Assembly (NCBI GenBank): GCA_945890485.1
Contig: CAMDCN010000016.1
Coordinates: 62,001-126,000 of the forward strand
Reading direction: 5' to 3'
Length of the DNA: 64,000 nucleotides
Origin: Candidatus Sulfopaludibacter sp. SbA3
Lineage (GTDB): Bacteria > Acidobacteriota > Terriglobia > Bryobacterales > Bryobacteraceae
The notes beneath the pieces were generated by a model. The model was not told the DNA's origin, made no database searches, and saw only the letters and a program-made list of their open reading frames with translations. Positions 41,871 to 50,500 of the stretch are shown here, one piece after another. The stretch's first letter is position 1. Each line of letters begins with the position of its first letter. The position numbers were made by a program, and so were the translations under genes.

Positions 41871-41919
41871 ATCTCGTCCGTTTACCGGCCCTTCAGTCTA
41901 CATCGGCTATAGTGAAAGC

Positions 41920-42435
41920 ATGACCCGACCTGGCGCGATTACGATGCGCGGCAACCCCAAAGACCTTGCCGGACCGGAACTGAAAGTTGGCGATGCCGCC
42001 CCCGCCTTTGAGGCGGTGGATTCGACGATGAAGCCGATCACGCTGTCCGACACTTCGGGCACCGTGCGAATCTTTTCCGTTGTTCCTTCGCTGGACACCC
42101 CGGTATGCGATATGCAGACCAAGCGGTTCAACGATGTGGCCTCCACGCTGCCTAACATCAAGTTTTATACGATTTCGATGGACCTGCCGTTTGCGATGAA
42201 ACGGTGGTGCGGCGCGATGGGCGTCGACAACATGGCAATGATTTCGGATCATCGGAACGCCTCCTTCGGCGAGGCCTACGGAACGCTGATTCCGGATTTG
42301 CGGATTGAGTGCCGGGCGATTTTCGTTGTCGACGAAAACGACACGATTCGGCATGCCGAGTACGTGAAGGAAGTCGCGGATCATCCCGATTACGATGCGA
42401 CGCTCACGGTGGCCAAAGCGCTCGCCGAGAAGTAA
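41920..42435 (+). CDS. tpx: Thiol peroxidase (atypical 2-Cys peroxiredoxin)
   Basis: This is 171 residues from ATG 41920, just past the divergent control region; a longer frame to 41737 would be antisense to the MgtC gene. It has the Tpx opening TMRGNPKDLAGPELKVGDAAPAF. The peroxidatic Cys63 lies in VVPSLDTPVCDMQTKRFN, and the resolving Cys97 in MDLPFAMKRWCGAMG, which form the Tpx disulfide. It closes with IECRAIFVVDENDTIRHAEYV. It reduces H2O2 and organic peroxides with thioredoxin. An ATG at 41944 (MRGNPK) is the alternative start and would match the usual family length better. Confidence 0.93.
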   Translation: MTRPGAITMRGNPKDLAGPELKVGDAAPAFEAVDSTMKPITLSDTSGTVRIFSVVPSLDTPVCDMQTKRFNDVASTLPNIKFYTISMDLPFAMKRWCGAMGVDNMAMISDHRNASFGEAYGTLIPDLRIECRAIFVVDENDTIRHAEYVKEVADHPDYDATLTVAKALAEK

Positions 42436-42446
42436 GAATTCCAACA

Positions 42447-42488
42447 GCCGGGAACGAACTACTATTTCTGGAAGATTTCTTTCCCGGC
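42447..42488. repeat. Inverted repeat GCCGGGAA / TTCCCGGC upstream of sigma-54-type promoter
   Basis: Perfect 8-bp arms (42447-42454 and 42481-42488) are separated by 26 bases. The pair sits about 80-120 bases upstream of the -24 element at 42568, where NtrC-type activators usually bind. It could instead be a weak terminator after tpx, but the loop is long and there is no T-tract. The pairing is seen directly; the enhancer role is inferred. Confidence 0.4.
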
Positions 42489-42567
42489 ATTCGCCTACAG
42501 ACCTGGCAACTTCCTTAAATTTCTGATAGATTGTGCCCTAATCGGTTTGCCAGAGTCGGTTTCTGTT

Positions 42568-42584
42568 TTGGCCCGAGAATTGCT
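42568..42584 (+). promoter_or_regulatory. Sigma-54-type (-24/-12) promoter
   Basis: TTGGCCCGAGAATTGCT matches the sigma-54 consensus TGGCACG-N4-TTGC with a single mismatch. The invariant GG (42570-42571) and GC (42582-42583) are exactly 10 bases apart. Transcription would start near 42595, about 35 bases before the histidine-kinase GTG at 42631. The second gene of the unit is itself a sigma-54 activator, so positive autoregulation is the likely design. Confidence 0.75.
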
Positions 42585-42630
42585 CGCACTTGAATCGGCG
42601 TAGTGTCTTTGTGCTTCTGGATGCCCAGCC

Positions 42631-45546
42631 GTGACTGAACTTAAACGACAACTGATTGGTGCCTTCATCGTCATTCTGACGGTGGCGGCTGTCGTTGCGG
42701 CAGCGATTAATTTTCAGCAGCAGAACAAGTACGAGCTGCCCGAAGACGGCGTGACTTGGGTGGATCGGGCCACGCCATTGCACCCCCAAGCGGTGGTGGC
42801 GCTGCATGTGGCGCCTGGCAGCGCTGGCGACAAGTTCGGCATCCACGAGGGCGATGTGTTGCGCCGGATCGGGACGCTGCAGGTTGAAAAGTCGACCGAT
42901 GTCGCGCAGATCCTGGTGGGCTCCGGCGCCTGGAAGAAACTGGACTATTTCGTCGAGCGGAAGGTGACACGGCAAGGTGTGTCTGTGGCGCTGGAGACGA
43001 AACTGGCGGTGGTGGTGGAGGCACGGACGGCTGGTTCGGCGGTGCTCTACCAGTACGTCGTCGGGGCGGCGTACCTGTTCATCGGGCTGTTCGTTTTCTT
43101 CCGGCGCGGCTCAGCGCACCGCGCGGTTCATTTTTACCTCCTGTGTTTGGCTAGCTTCGTGTTGAACACGTTCCACTACACGGGAAAGTTGAACAACTTC
43201 GATAAGGTCGTCTACTATTCGAACGTCGTGGCGGGGCTTTATCTGCCGACGCTGTTCTTCCATTTTGCCGTGGCGTTTCCGGAGCCGGCGCGGCCATTCC
43301 GGGCGCGGTGGACGCGGGTTCTGTTATATCTGCCGGCGACCATTTTGGCTGTGCTTTGGATGATGATCACGTCTGGCACATTGCGGCTGGAGACATCGCT
43401 GATCGAACTGCGATGGATGATGGACCGGGTTTGGCTGCTCTTTGTGGTTTCGGGGCAGATGGCTGGGGCGATCGTCTTGGCGCTACGGTATCCACGCGCC
43501 GAGGACCCGATCGTCCGGCAGCAATTGAAGTGGCTGCGGAACGGAGCGGTGCTGGGCGTTCTTCCGTTCACGGTGCTGTATGCGCTGCCCTATGCTTTAG
43601 GGTCGGTCCCGACGCCGCGGATGGAGATGGCGGTCCTGGCACTGGTATTAGTACCGATAACGTGGGCGTACGCAATCTTCCGCTACCGTCTGATGGACGT
43701 CGATGTGATCTTTCAGCAGGGCTACGTCTATACGCTGGCCACGTTGGGGGTGTTGGCGGTTTTCTACGGCTTGCTGGTTTCGATCACCACCGGTCGAACG
43801 ACTGGTCCGGAAGGATCGGAGCATTCGTCGCGGTTTGACGATCTTTCGCCGGCCGCGCTCGTCGTGCTGATCCTCGTGGCGGCGTTTGTGTTCCAGCCGA
43901 TCCGGAATTGGCTGCAGGAGGTGCTCGACCGGTATGTCTTCTATCGGGACCGATATGACTATCGCCGTACCCTGATCGAGTTTGCGAGGGAGTTGAGCGC
44001 GGAGACCGATTTGAACCGGATGTTAAGCTCGGTGTCCGACCGGTTGTTGCGGACGCTCTCAATCCAGCACCTGGCGTTCTTCCTGTCCGACGAGAAGCAG
44101 GCGGACACGTTCCGGCTGTATATGACGGCCGGGTTGACGCGGCCTGTTCCGGACGTCATGGACCTTTCCTTCCTATCGTCGGCGCAATCGGGACAGACGC
44201 CGTATCTGTTCTTTGAGCGGACGCGCAACTTCGTCGACGTGTTGGCGCGGGAATGGCCGGCGAGTGTGAAACACACGATCGCCGATTTTGGATTGACCTA
44301 CTATATACCCTGCACGGCACGCGGGAGAGTGATCGCTTGGCTGGGAGTTTCACGGACAGATAAGGGCGACTTTCTGTCGTCGGATGACGTGGAACTGCTG
44401 GTTACCCTCTGTGGCTACGTTGGCATTGCGATTGAGAACGCGCGGCTTTACCGCTCGCTCGAACGGAAGGCAGAGGAAGTGGAGCGGTTGAAGGAGTTCA
44501 GCGAGAATATCGTTGAGTCGATCAACGTTGGGATTCTGGCGGTGGATCTCGAAGACCGGGTGGAGAGCTGGAATTCGCAGATGGAACAATTGACGGGCAT
44601 TCGCCGGCAGGACGCGATTGACCGCCGGCTTCGGGAGCTGTTGCCGAGTGCGCTAAGTGAAGAGCTAATCCGGACGCGGGGAGAGCAGGGAATTCACCAC
44701 ATTTACAAGGCCTCGTTAACGGACCGCACAGTGAATATTGCCGTGGCACCCTTGATCTCGAAAGAGCAGGAGCAGATCGGCCGCCTAATTATTTTTGACG
44801 ATATTACAGAGCGGGCCGAACTGGAGACCCGGTTGGTGCAGGCCGACAAGCTGAGCTCGATCGGGCTACTTGCGGCAGGAGTTGCGCATGAGGTGAATAC
44901 GCCGCTCGCCGTGATTTCCACCTACGCTCAGATGCTGGCCAAGCAGGTGAACGGCGATGAGGCGAAGAGCCGATTGCTCGAAAAGATCGCCAAGCAGACT
45001 TTCCGTGCGAGTGAGATCGTCAACAGTCTGCTGAATTTCTCACGGACGGGTTCCACCGAGTTCGAGGAAGTAGACATGAACCGGGTTCTCCGGGAGACCT
45101 TGTCCCTAATCGAACCACAGTTGCAGAAGGCGCAGATTCGGGTGATTCAGCATCTGGATGCTGAGTTAGGGCCGATCCGCGGGAACGGCAGCAAGCTGCA
45201 GCAGGTTTTCCTGAACCTGTTCCTGAACGCGCGGGACGCCATGGAGTCTGGCGGCATTTTGGAGGTTCGCACGTCGACCGAAGGCGAGAGCGTGCGCATC
45301 GAAGTGGCGGACTCCGGGCAGGGGATTCCGGCGGAGCTTCTCAACCGGATTTACGATCCGTTCTTCACAACGAAAGGGGCCAAGAAGGGCACAGGCCTCG
45401 GGTTGTCGATCACCTACGGTATCGTAAAGGAACACGGCGGTTCGATTGCGGCGGATTCCAACCCTGGACAAGGGACGCGGTTTACGCTCGCCTTCCCGCT
45501 GGTCTTGAAACCCGTTGAGGAACCCGTGAATGCCCACCGCCCCTAA
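42631..45546 (+). CDS. Large membrane histidine kinase (PDZ-like, multi-TM, GAF, PAS, HisKA, HATPase)
   Basis: This is 971 residues from GTG 42631. Layout: TM at about 8-26; a periplasmic PDZ-like region (45-110, LHVAPGSAGDKFGIHEGDVLRRIG); six to eight TM helices from about 135 to 430; a GAF-like domain (about 470-610, SIQHLAFFLSD); a PAS domain (about 635-735, NIVESINVGILAVDLEDRVESWN); HisKA with phospho-acceptor His753 in GVAHEVNTPLAVI; and HATPase_c (N box NLFLNARDAM, G boxes DSGQGIP and GTGLGLSI). It signals to the NtrC-type regulator whose gene overlaps its end by 17 bases. Its ligand is unknown. Confidence 0.92.
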   Translation: MTELKRQLIGAFIVILTVAAVVAAAINFQQQNKYELPEDGVTWVDRATPLHPQAVVALHVAPGSAGDKFGIHEGDVLRRIGTLQVEKSTDVAQILVGSGAWKKLDYFVERKVTRQGVSVALETKLAVVVEARTAGSAVLYQYVVGAAYLFIGLFVFFRRGSAHRAVHFYLLCLASFVLNTFHYTGKLNNFDKVVYYSNVVAGLYLPTLFFHFAVAFPEPARPFRARWTRVLLYLPATILAVLWMMITSGTLRLETSLIELRWMMDRVWLLFVVSGQMAGAIVLALRYPRAEDPIVRQQLKWLRNGAVLGVLPFTVLYALPYALGSVPTPRMEMAVLALVLVPITWAYAIFRYRLMDVDVIFQQGYVYTLATLGVLAVFYGLLVSITTGRTTGPEGSEHSSRFDDLSPAALVVLILVAAFVFQPIRNWLQEVLDRYVFYRDRYDYRRTLIEFARELSAETDLNRMLSSVSDRLLRTLSIQHLAFFLSDEKQADTFRLYMTAGLTRPVPDVMDLSFLSSAQSGQTPYLFFERTRNFVDVLAREWPASVKHTIADFGLTYYIPCTARGRVIAWLGVSRTDKGDFLSSDDVELLVTLCGYVGIAIENARLYRSLERKAEEVERLKEFSENIVESINVGILAVDLEDRVESWNSQMEQLTGIRRQDAIDRRLRELLPSALSEELIRTRGEQGIHHIYKASLTDRTVNIAVAPLISKEQEQIGRLIIFDDITERAELETRLVQADKLSSIGLLAAGVAHEVNTPLAVISTYAQMLAKQVNGDEAKSRLLEKIAKQTFRASEIVNSLLNFSRTGSTEFEEVDMNRVLRETLSLIEPQLQKAQIRVIQHLDAELGPIRGNGSKLQQVFLNLFLNARDAMESGGILEVRTSTEGESVRIEVADSGQGIPAELLNRIYDPFFTTKGAKKGTGLGLSITYGIVKEHGGSIAADSNPGQGTRFTLAFPLVLKPVEEPVNAHRP

Positions 45547-46960
45547 GGGCCGTATTTTAATCATCGACGACGAAGAAGATATCCGCGAATCGCTTGAAAC
45601 GCTGCTAACTTTGGAAGGTTATACCGTCGAACTGGCCCCGCTGGCCAATGCCGGCTTGCGCCGTATGGAGCAAGCCACTTACGACTTAGTCCTGCTCGAT
45701 CTGATGATGCCGGACAAGTCGGGTATGGAAGTGCTGGCTGAGGTGCGGCAGCGAGACCGGTTAACGCCGATCTTCCTGATAACCGCCTATGGCTCCATTG
45801 ACGTGGCCGTACAGGCCCTGAAGTCCGGCGCCAACGACTACTTCTCCAAACCATGGGACAACGAAAAGCTGCTCATCGAAATCGATAGGCAGATCGCCAA
45901 GAACCACTTGGAGCGGGAGAACACGGAGCTGAAGCGGGCGCTGAAGCAGCGCTACTCGTTCCCGAATATTGTCGGCAAAAGTGAGCGGATGTTGAAGGTG
46001 CTCGATCTCGTGGCCCAGGTGGCGCCATCGCGGGCGACGATTCTGATCACGGGCGAGACGGGGACGGGTAAGGAGCTGATCGCCAAGTCGATTCACACGA
46101 ATTCGACGCGATCCGAGCAGCCGTTTATCGCCGTGAATTCTGGCGGCCTGCCGCCCGACCTGCTGGAGTCGACGCTTTTCGGCCATGTGAAGGGCGCCTT
46201 CACTGGAGCGATCGCCTCGCATAAGGGTGTCTTCGAGATCGCCAACCGGGGGACGATTTTCTTCGACGAGATTGGGAACATTTCGCTGGAGACCCAGGCA
46301 AAGTTGCTGCGCGTGATTCAAGAGCGGGAGTTTATGCCGCTGGGATCCACCGACGTGATGCAGGTGGACGTCCGTCTCGTCGCTGCGACCAACGAAGACC
46401 TGAAGAAGCTGGTGGAGGAAAAGAAGTTCCGCGAAGACCTCTACTACCGGCTCAACGTAATCAACATCCCTTTGCCTCCGCTGCGCGAGCGGAAGGAGGA
46501 TATTCCGCTACTGACGCAGCACTTTTTTGATCGATTCTGCAGGGAAAATGGGAAGTTCCTCAATCCCGAGGGCAAGTCGACGTTGGTGTTCGAACCGGAT
46601 GCTTTGCAATTGTTGATGGAACACAATTGGCCTGGAAACGTCAGGGAGCTCGAAAACGCGGTTGAGCGGGCGGTTGTCCTGGCGAACGAGACGGTGGTGC
46701 CGGTGACGGTCCTGCCGGATTCCTTACTGCATGCGGGTGGCATCAAGATCCGGACGGATGATACCGGAAATGTGCCGGCGGACGCTTCCTTGTATGAAAT
46801 TGTGGCGGCGTTCGAGCGGAAGCGAATTATTCAAGTTTTGGAGACGGTGAACTTCTCGCAGACAGAGGCGGCGGAGATGTTGCGGATTCCGCTGTCGACG
46901 CTCAACCAGAAGATTAAGCGGCTCTCCATCGACATCAAGAAGGCTGGGCGGGGCTCCTAA
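45530..46960 (+). CDS. NtrC-family sigma-54-dependent response regulator
   Basis: This 476-residue protein has three parts. The receiver domain (about 8-120) has acidic Asp13/Asp14 and phospho-acceptor Asp57 in LVLLDLMMPDKSG. The AAA+ domain (about 145-385) has Walker A GETGTGKELIAKS, the sigma-54-contacting GAFTGA loop in HVKGAFTGAIASHKG, Walker B IFFDEIGNI and the sensor region. The Fis-type helix-turn-helix at the C-terminus has SQTEAAEMLRIPLSTLNQKIKR. It is the cognate regulator of the preceding kinase: the ATG lies inside the kinase gene, 17 bases before its end. It should activate sigma-54 promoters, most plausibly the one at 42568 first. Confidence 0.95.
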   Translation: MPTAPKGRILIIDDEEDIRESLETLLTLEGYTVELAPLANAGLRRMEQATYDLVLLDLMMPDKSGMEVLAEVRQRDRLTPIFLITAYGSIDVAVQALKSGANDYFSKPWDNEKLLIEIDRQIAKNHLERENTELKRALKQRYSFPNIVGKSERMLKVLDLVAQVAPSRATILITGETGTGKELIAKSIHTNSTRSEQPFIAVNSGGLPPDLLESTLFGHVKGAFTGAIASHKGVFEIANRGTIFFDEIGNISLETQAKLLRVIQEREFMPLGSTDVMQVDVRLVAATNEDLKKLVEEKKFREDLYYRLNVINIPLPPLRERKEDIPLLTQHFFDRFCRENGKFLNPEGKSTLVFEPDALQLLMEHNWPGNVRELENAVERAVVLANETVVPVTVLPDSLLHAGGIKIRTDDTGNVPADASLYEIVAAFERKRIIQVLETVNFSQTEAAEMLRIPLSTLNQKIKRLSIDIKKAGRGS

Positions 46961-46981
46961 GGCGATTCGCGCCATGGTTCC

Positions 46982-47009
46982 GTGACACAATGTAGGCACT
47001 TTACAGAAT
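46982..47009 (+). promoter_or_regulatory. Possible sigma-70 promoter of the Ser/Thr kinase gene
   Basis: GTGACA (46982-46987, five of six to the -35 consensus), a 16-base spacer and CAGAAT (47004-47009, four of six to the -10) precede the ATG at 47021. The kinase gene could therefore be transcribed apart from the two-component operon. Read-through from that operon is also possible, since the gap is only 60 bases. Confidence 0.4.
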
Positions 47010-47020
47010 AGTTTCCGGAC

Positions 47021-50000
47021 ATGAAGACGATTGGGCGGTATGAGGTCCTAGGTGAGATCGGTCGTGGCGGCTTTGGTGTTGTCTACCAAGCCCGTGATCC
47101 ACTTATGGACCGGACCGTTGCCATCAAGCTGATGTTGCGGGATGCGAGCGACGATCCGGCCGGCGCCGAGGCGCAGTTGGCTCGTTTCCGGCGAGAGGCG
47201 CAGATTACGGGTAATTTGAACCACCCGAATCTGGTCACCATTTTTGAGCTGGGTTCGCTCGAAGGGCAGCCCTACCTGGTGATGGAGTACATGCGGGGTT
47301 CTGACCTCGCCCAGGTGATCGAGTCCAAACGCCCGTTGACATTGGTCGATCGGCTGGATGCCTTGACGCAGGCGGCCACAGGATTGGCCCGTGCGCATCA
47401 GGAAGAGGTAGTGCACCGGGACATCAAGCCGCACAACATCTTCCTGCTTGAAGATCGCCGCGTCAAGGTGATGGACTTCGGGATTGCGCGCATCACAGGT
47501 GGATCGAATAAGACGCTGACGCGGACGGGATATCAACTGGGCAGTTTTCCGTGGATGGCTCCGGAGCAGTTTGATGGCGTGGCCGATTTCCAAACCGACA
47601 TCTGGGCCTTCGGGGTGACCGCCTATGAGCTGTTGACCGGGGCACACCCGTTCCTGACCGCGAAGTCCGGCTTCAGCACGGAAGAGATCTTCAGCCGCAT
47701 CGTATTCGCGCGATTTGCGCATCCTTCTGAGGTAGCCCCAGCGTTACCTCCCGCGGTTTCGGACGTGCTGGTCCGCACGATGAAGAAGGATCGGACGCAG
47801 CGGTATGTTTCGATGGATGAAGTGCTGCTCGATCTGGAGGCTTTGCTGGGTGGAGAACGGCAAAGATTGGCGAGCACGCTGGTCCGCCAAGCAGATGTTC
47901 ACCGTCTTGAGGGGAACGCGGACAGGGCGCTAGAGCTGGTTCGAGAGGCGTTGCAGTTGGACAATACCAACCGCGAGGGCCACCAACTGAGACGCCATTT
48001 GCAGACAGAGGTCCGGTCCCGCCAGACGGGACGGCAGGTCGCTCAGGCGCTGCAGGAGGCCAATGAACTGGTGGGGCGGCAGCAGTTGGGCGGCGCCATG
48101 GAAGTGCTTGAAAAGGCGCTGGCCCTCGATTCCGAGAATCAGGCCTTGCGGCAGCGGCTTGGCGAACTCGACGCGGAGCGGCAACGGGTTGCTCAGGTTG
48201 GGCGTTTGGTGGAGGCGTCGGAAAAGGCACTCGCGGAGCACGACCTTCTGGTGGCGCGAAACCTTGCCCAACAAGCCTTGACCTTGGATGGTGGGGATCG
48301 AGCCGCCCGAGCAATCCTCGGCCGAGTTGAAGCTGCGGAGAAGCGCGTTGCATCATTGCAATCGCTCTCTGCTTCGCTGGAGGCGACGCGCGCAACGCTG
48401 GCGCTCGGAGAGGTCTCCCCCGCCCGGCAGCAGCTAGCGGAGTTCGACCGGAAGGCACAACAGATCGATATTCCGGGGCATCTTCAGCAGTTGCGCGGAG
48501 AGGTCGGCGAGGAGTTGAAGCAGGCTCAGCGGGCTGCGCAGACGATGGAGGCCGCTGGCGTTGCGCTGCAGCGCCAGGACTTCCGAGGCGCGTTAGGACT
48601 GCTCGAAGCGCTACAGGGCGTACCTCAGCAGGGGGTCGTGCAGGCGATGATTCTGCAGGCCCGTTCGCAGTTGGCGGCGTGGGCGAGCAGCTTTAGCTCC
48701 AATGCGATTCTGCCGCGGGTGAAGGAGCTGCGGGCCGCGGGAAGCCACGCCGAAGCGCTGGCTGAACTGCGCCGGGCGATTGAAATCAACCCGAGCGACG
48801 ATCGGCTGAGGCAGATGGCGGAGTGGGTGGAGCGCGAGTGTCAGGAGCAGGAGGCGCTGACGGCAATTCTCCCGTTTGAGCAGGAGATCCGGAGCCGATT
48901 TGTCGCGGACGTGGGTGGATCGTTCGATCGGATCGACGAGGTTCTGGTACGCTACGCCGGACTGCCCGGTCCCATCGCGAAGCTGCAGGAGCTGCGGTCG
49001 AGCCTGTTATCGGTATTGTCGAGCTCCGCCGAACGCGCCTTGAATGAAGGTGATTTGGCGGCGCAGCAGAATCTGGCCCCGGCATTGCTACTGGCGACAC
49101 AACGGTTTCCTGCCGCCTTGGACTTGCAGTCCCTTACCGGTCGCGTGCACCGGAACTTGGAAAGAATGCGCGCCGAAGAGGCCATCCGGATGGTTGAAGC
49201 CGGACTGCAGACCGGCCAGGCCACGGTGGCCGAATCAGCATGCGCAGCCCTCGCGGACGTTCCGGGAGTCTCGGAGTCGGCTCAAGGAAGGCTGGGGCAA
49301 TTGGCGTGGACCACCTCGCAATCGATGGCACGGGGCGCTGAGCGGGGCACAGAGCAGGAGTTGCGGCAATTGGATGAAGCTTTACGCTTCGCGCAGATTG
49401 CGGTGCGATTGCGCGGGGTTTCATCCCAAGAATTGGCCCGGTGGATTGAAGGGCTGGAGGCCCGGCGGCGTCTGTGTTCGCGGCGGAAGGCGTTGCTCGA
49501 GAGCGCTCAGAAAGGAGTGCAGTCCGGAAGCGCGAAGAAACAGTTTGAGCGGGAGTTGACTCTGTTTGCCGCCGATACGCAAGGCGACGTCGCGGAACTG
49601 GCGTTTTTCGTAGACGCCGTCCGAATTGCCAGTCAGCCGTTACGCGAGGCCGGGAAACAGGGGCAGGTCCGGGCGATGATCGATAAAGCGATCGAGTTGC
49701 GGCCAGATTCCCGCGCGGCATTCGTTGCCGATTTAACGCAACCGATCGCCGTTCCGGCGCAGCGCGCGGCGGGCGATCTGCGGATGTGGATTGTGTTGGG
49801 TACGGTGGTGCTGGTTGCAAGTGGAGGCCTCTTTTACTGGATGAATCGGCCCCAGGCGGTTACGAACGAAGCTCCACCGTTAGAGATTGCCAAATCGGTG
49901 GTAGCTCCGCCCGCGACCAAGGAACCGGTTCCGGCTCCGCGCGAAGAGCCGGCGCGTCCAATCGCCACGCCGCCGGCCGTTCCGCCCCCAACTTTGCCGG

Positions 50001-50476
50001 TTGCGGCGCCGAAAGTCGCAAAGGAACCGGGCCCGACTGCTCCAGTCTTGCGTCCCCCGGTCGCCGTGCCGGCGCAGCAGTCACCACCCGTCGTGGTAGC
50101 TGAAAAGCCCGCGCCCTCACCGGCGAAACCGGAACCAGTCGCGGCGAATGTGCCGGCGACGCCTGCTCCGACTGTGGTGGAGCCGCCCCGGCCATCGATG
50201 ATGGGCCTGGACGGCCTTCGATATAGCGAGATTACTTGGGTCGGGTCGTTGGCGACGGGAGGGGAACTCGGCATTACGGGGAATCGTCCGACGTTAGGGA
50301 GTATTTCGGCGGGGGGCCTTCAGCCTCGTCCAGGCCGGATCGTCATTCAGGAGCCGGCATCCGGGTTGGAGCTGATCGCCGCTCCTTCGGCGGCTGGCGG
50401 CTGGAGTTCGATCAAGCTGCGGAACATGTCGGGACGAGAGATCAGACGTATCCGTCTGCGATGGCAGCCGCAATAG
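47021..50476 (+). CDS. Membrane Ser/Thr protein kinase with long helical repeat region
   Basis: This 1151-residue protein starts with a complete kinase domain (about 5-275): glycine loop IGRGGFGVVYQA, Lys36 in VAIK, catalytic HRDIKPHN (His132, Asp134), MDFGIARI and a GTx-like LGSFPWMAPEQ. Some 640 residues of TPR-like and coiled-coil helices follow (NADRALELVREALQLDNTNREGHQL, GAMEVLEKALALDSENQALRQRL). One TM helix lies at about 922-940 (MWIVLGTVVLVASGGLFYW), followed by a Pro/Ala-rich linker and a small C-terminal beta domain (IVIQEPASGLELIAAPSAAGGW) outside the membrane. The caspase/FGE gene starts 24 bases downstream, so the two probably act together. Confidence 0.92.
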   Translation: MKTIGRYEVLGEIGRGGFGVVYQARDPLMDRTVAIKLMLRDASDDPAGAEAQLARFRREAQITGNLNHPNLVTIFELGSLEGQPYLVMEYMRGSDLAQVIESKRPLTLVDRLDALTQAATGLARAHQEEVVHRDIKPHNIFLLEDRRVKVMDFGIARITGGSNKTLTRTGYQLGSFPWMAPEQFDGVADFQTDIWAFGVTAYELLTGAHPFLTAKSGFSTEEIFSRIVFARFAHPSEVAPALPPAVSDVLVRTMKKDRTQRYVSMDEVLLDLEALLGGERQRLASTLVRQADVHRLEGNADRALELVREALQLDNTNREGHQLRRHLQTEVRSRQTGRQVAQALQEANELVGRQQLGGAMEVLEKALALDSENQALRQRLGELDAERQRVAQVGRLVEASEKALAEHDLLVARNLAQQALTLDGGDRAARAILGRVEAAEKRVASLQSLSASLEATRATLALGEVSPARQQLAEFDRKAQQIDIPGHLQQLRGEVGEELKQAQRAAQTMEAAGVALQRQDFRGALGLLEALQGVPQQGVVQAMILQARSQLAAWASSFSSNAILPRVKELRAAGSHAEALAELRRAIEINPSDDRLRQMAEWVERECQEQEALTAILPFEQEIRSRFVADVGGSFDRIDEVLVRYAGLPGPIAKLQELRSSLLSVLSSSAERALNEGDLAAQQNLAPALLLATQRFPAALDLQSLTGRVHRNLERMRAEEAIRMVEAGLQTGQATVAESACAALADVPGVSESAQGRLGQLAWTTSQSMARGAERGTEQELRQLDEALRFAQIAVRLRGVSSQELARWIEGLEARRRLCSRRKALLESAQKGVQSGSAKKQFERELTLFAADTQGDVAELAFFVDAVRIASQPLREAGKQGQVRAMIDKAIELRPDSRAAFVADLTQPIAVPAQRAAGDLRMWIVLGTVVLVASGGLFYWMNRPQAVTNEAPPLEIAKSVVAPPATKEPVPAPREEPARPIATPPAVPPPTLPVAAPKVAKEPGPTAPVLRPPVAVPAQQSPPVVVAEKPAPSPAKPEPVAANVPATPAPTVVEPPRPSMMGLDGLRYSEITWVGSLATGGELGITGNRPTLGSISAGGLQPRPGRIVIQEPASGLELIAAPSAAGGWSSIKLRNMSGREIRRIRLRWQPQ

Positions 50477-50500
50477 ACGCCACTGCCGGGGCGCGTTAAC

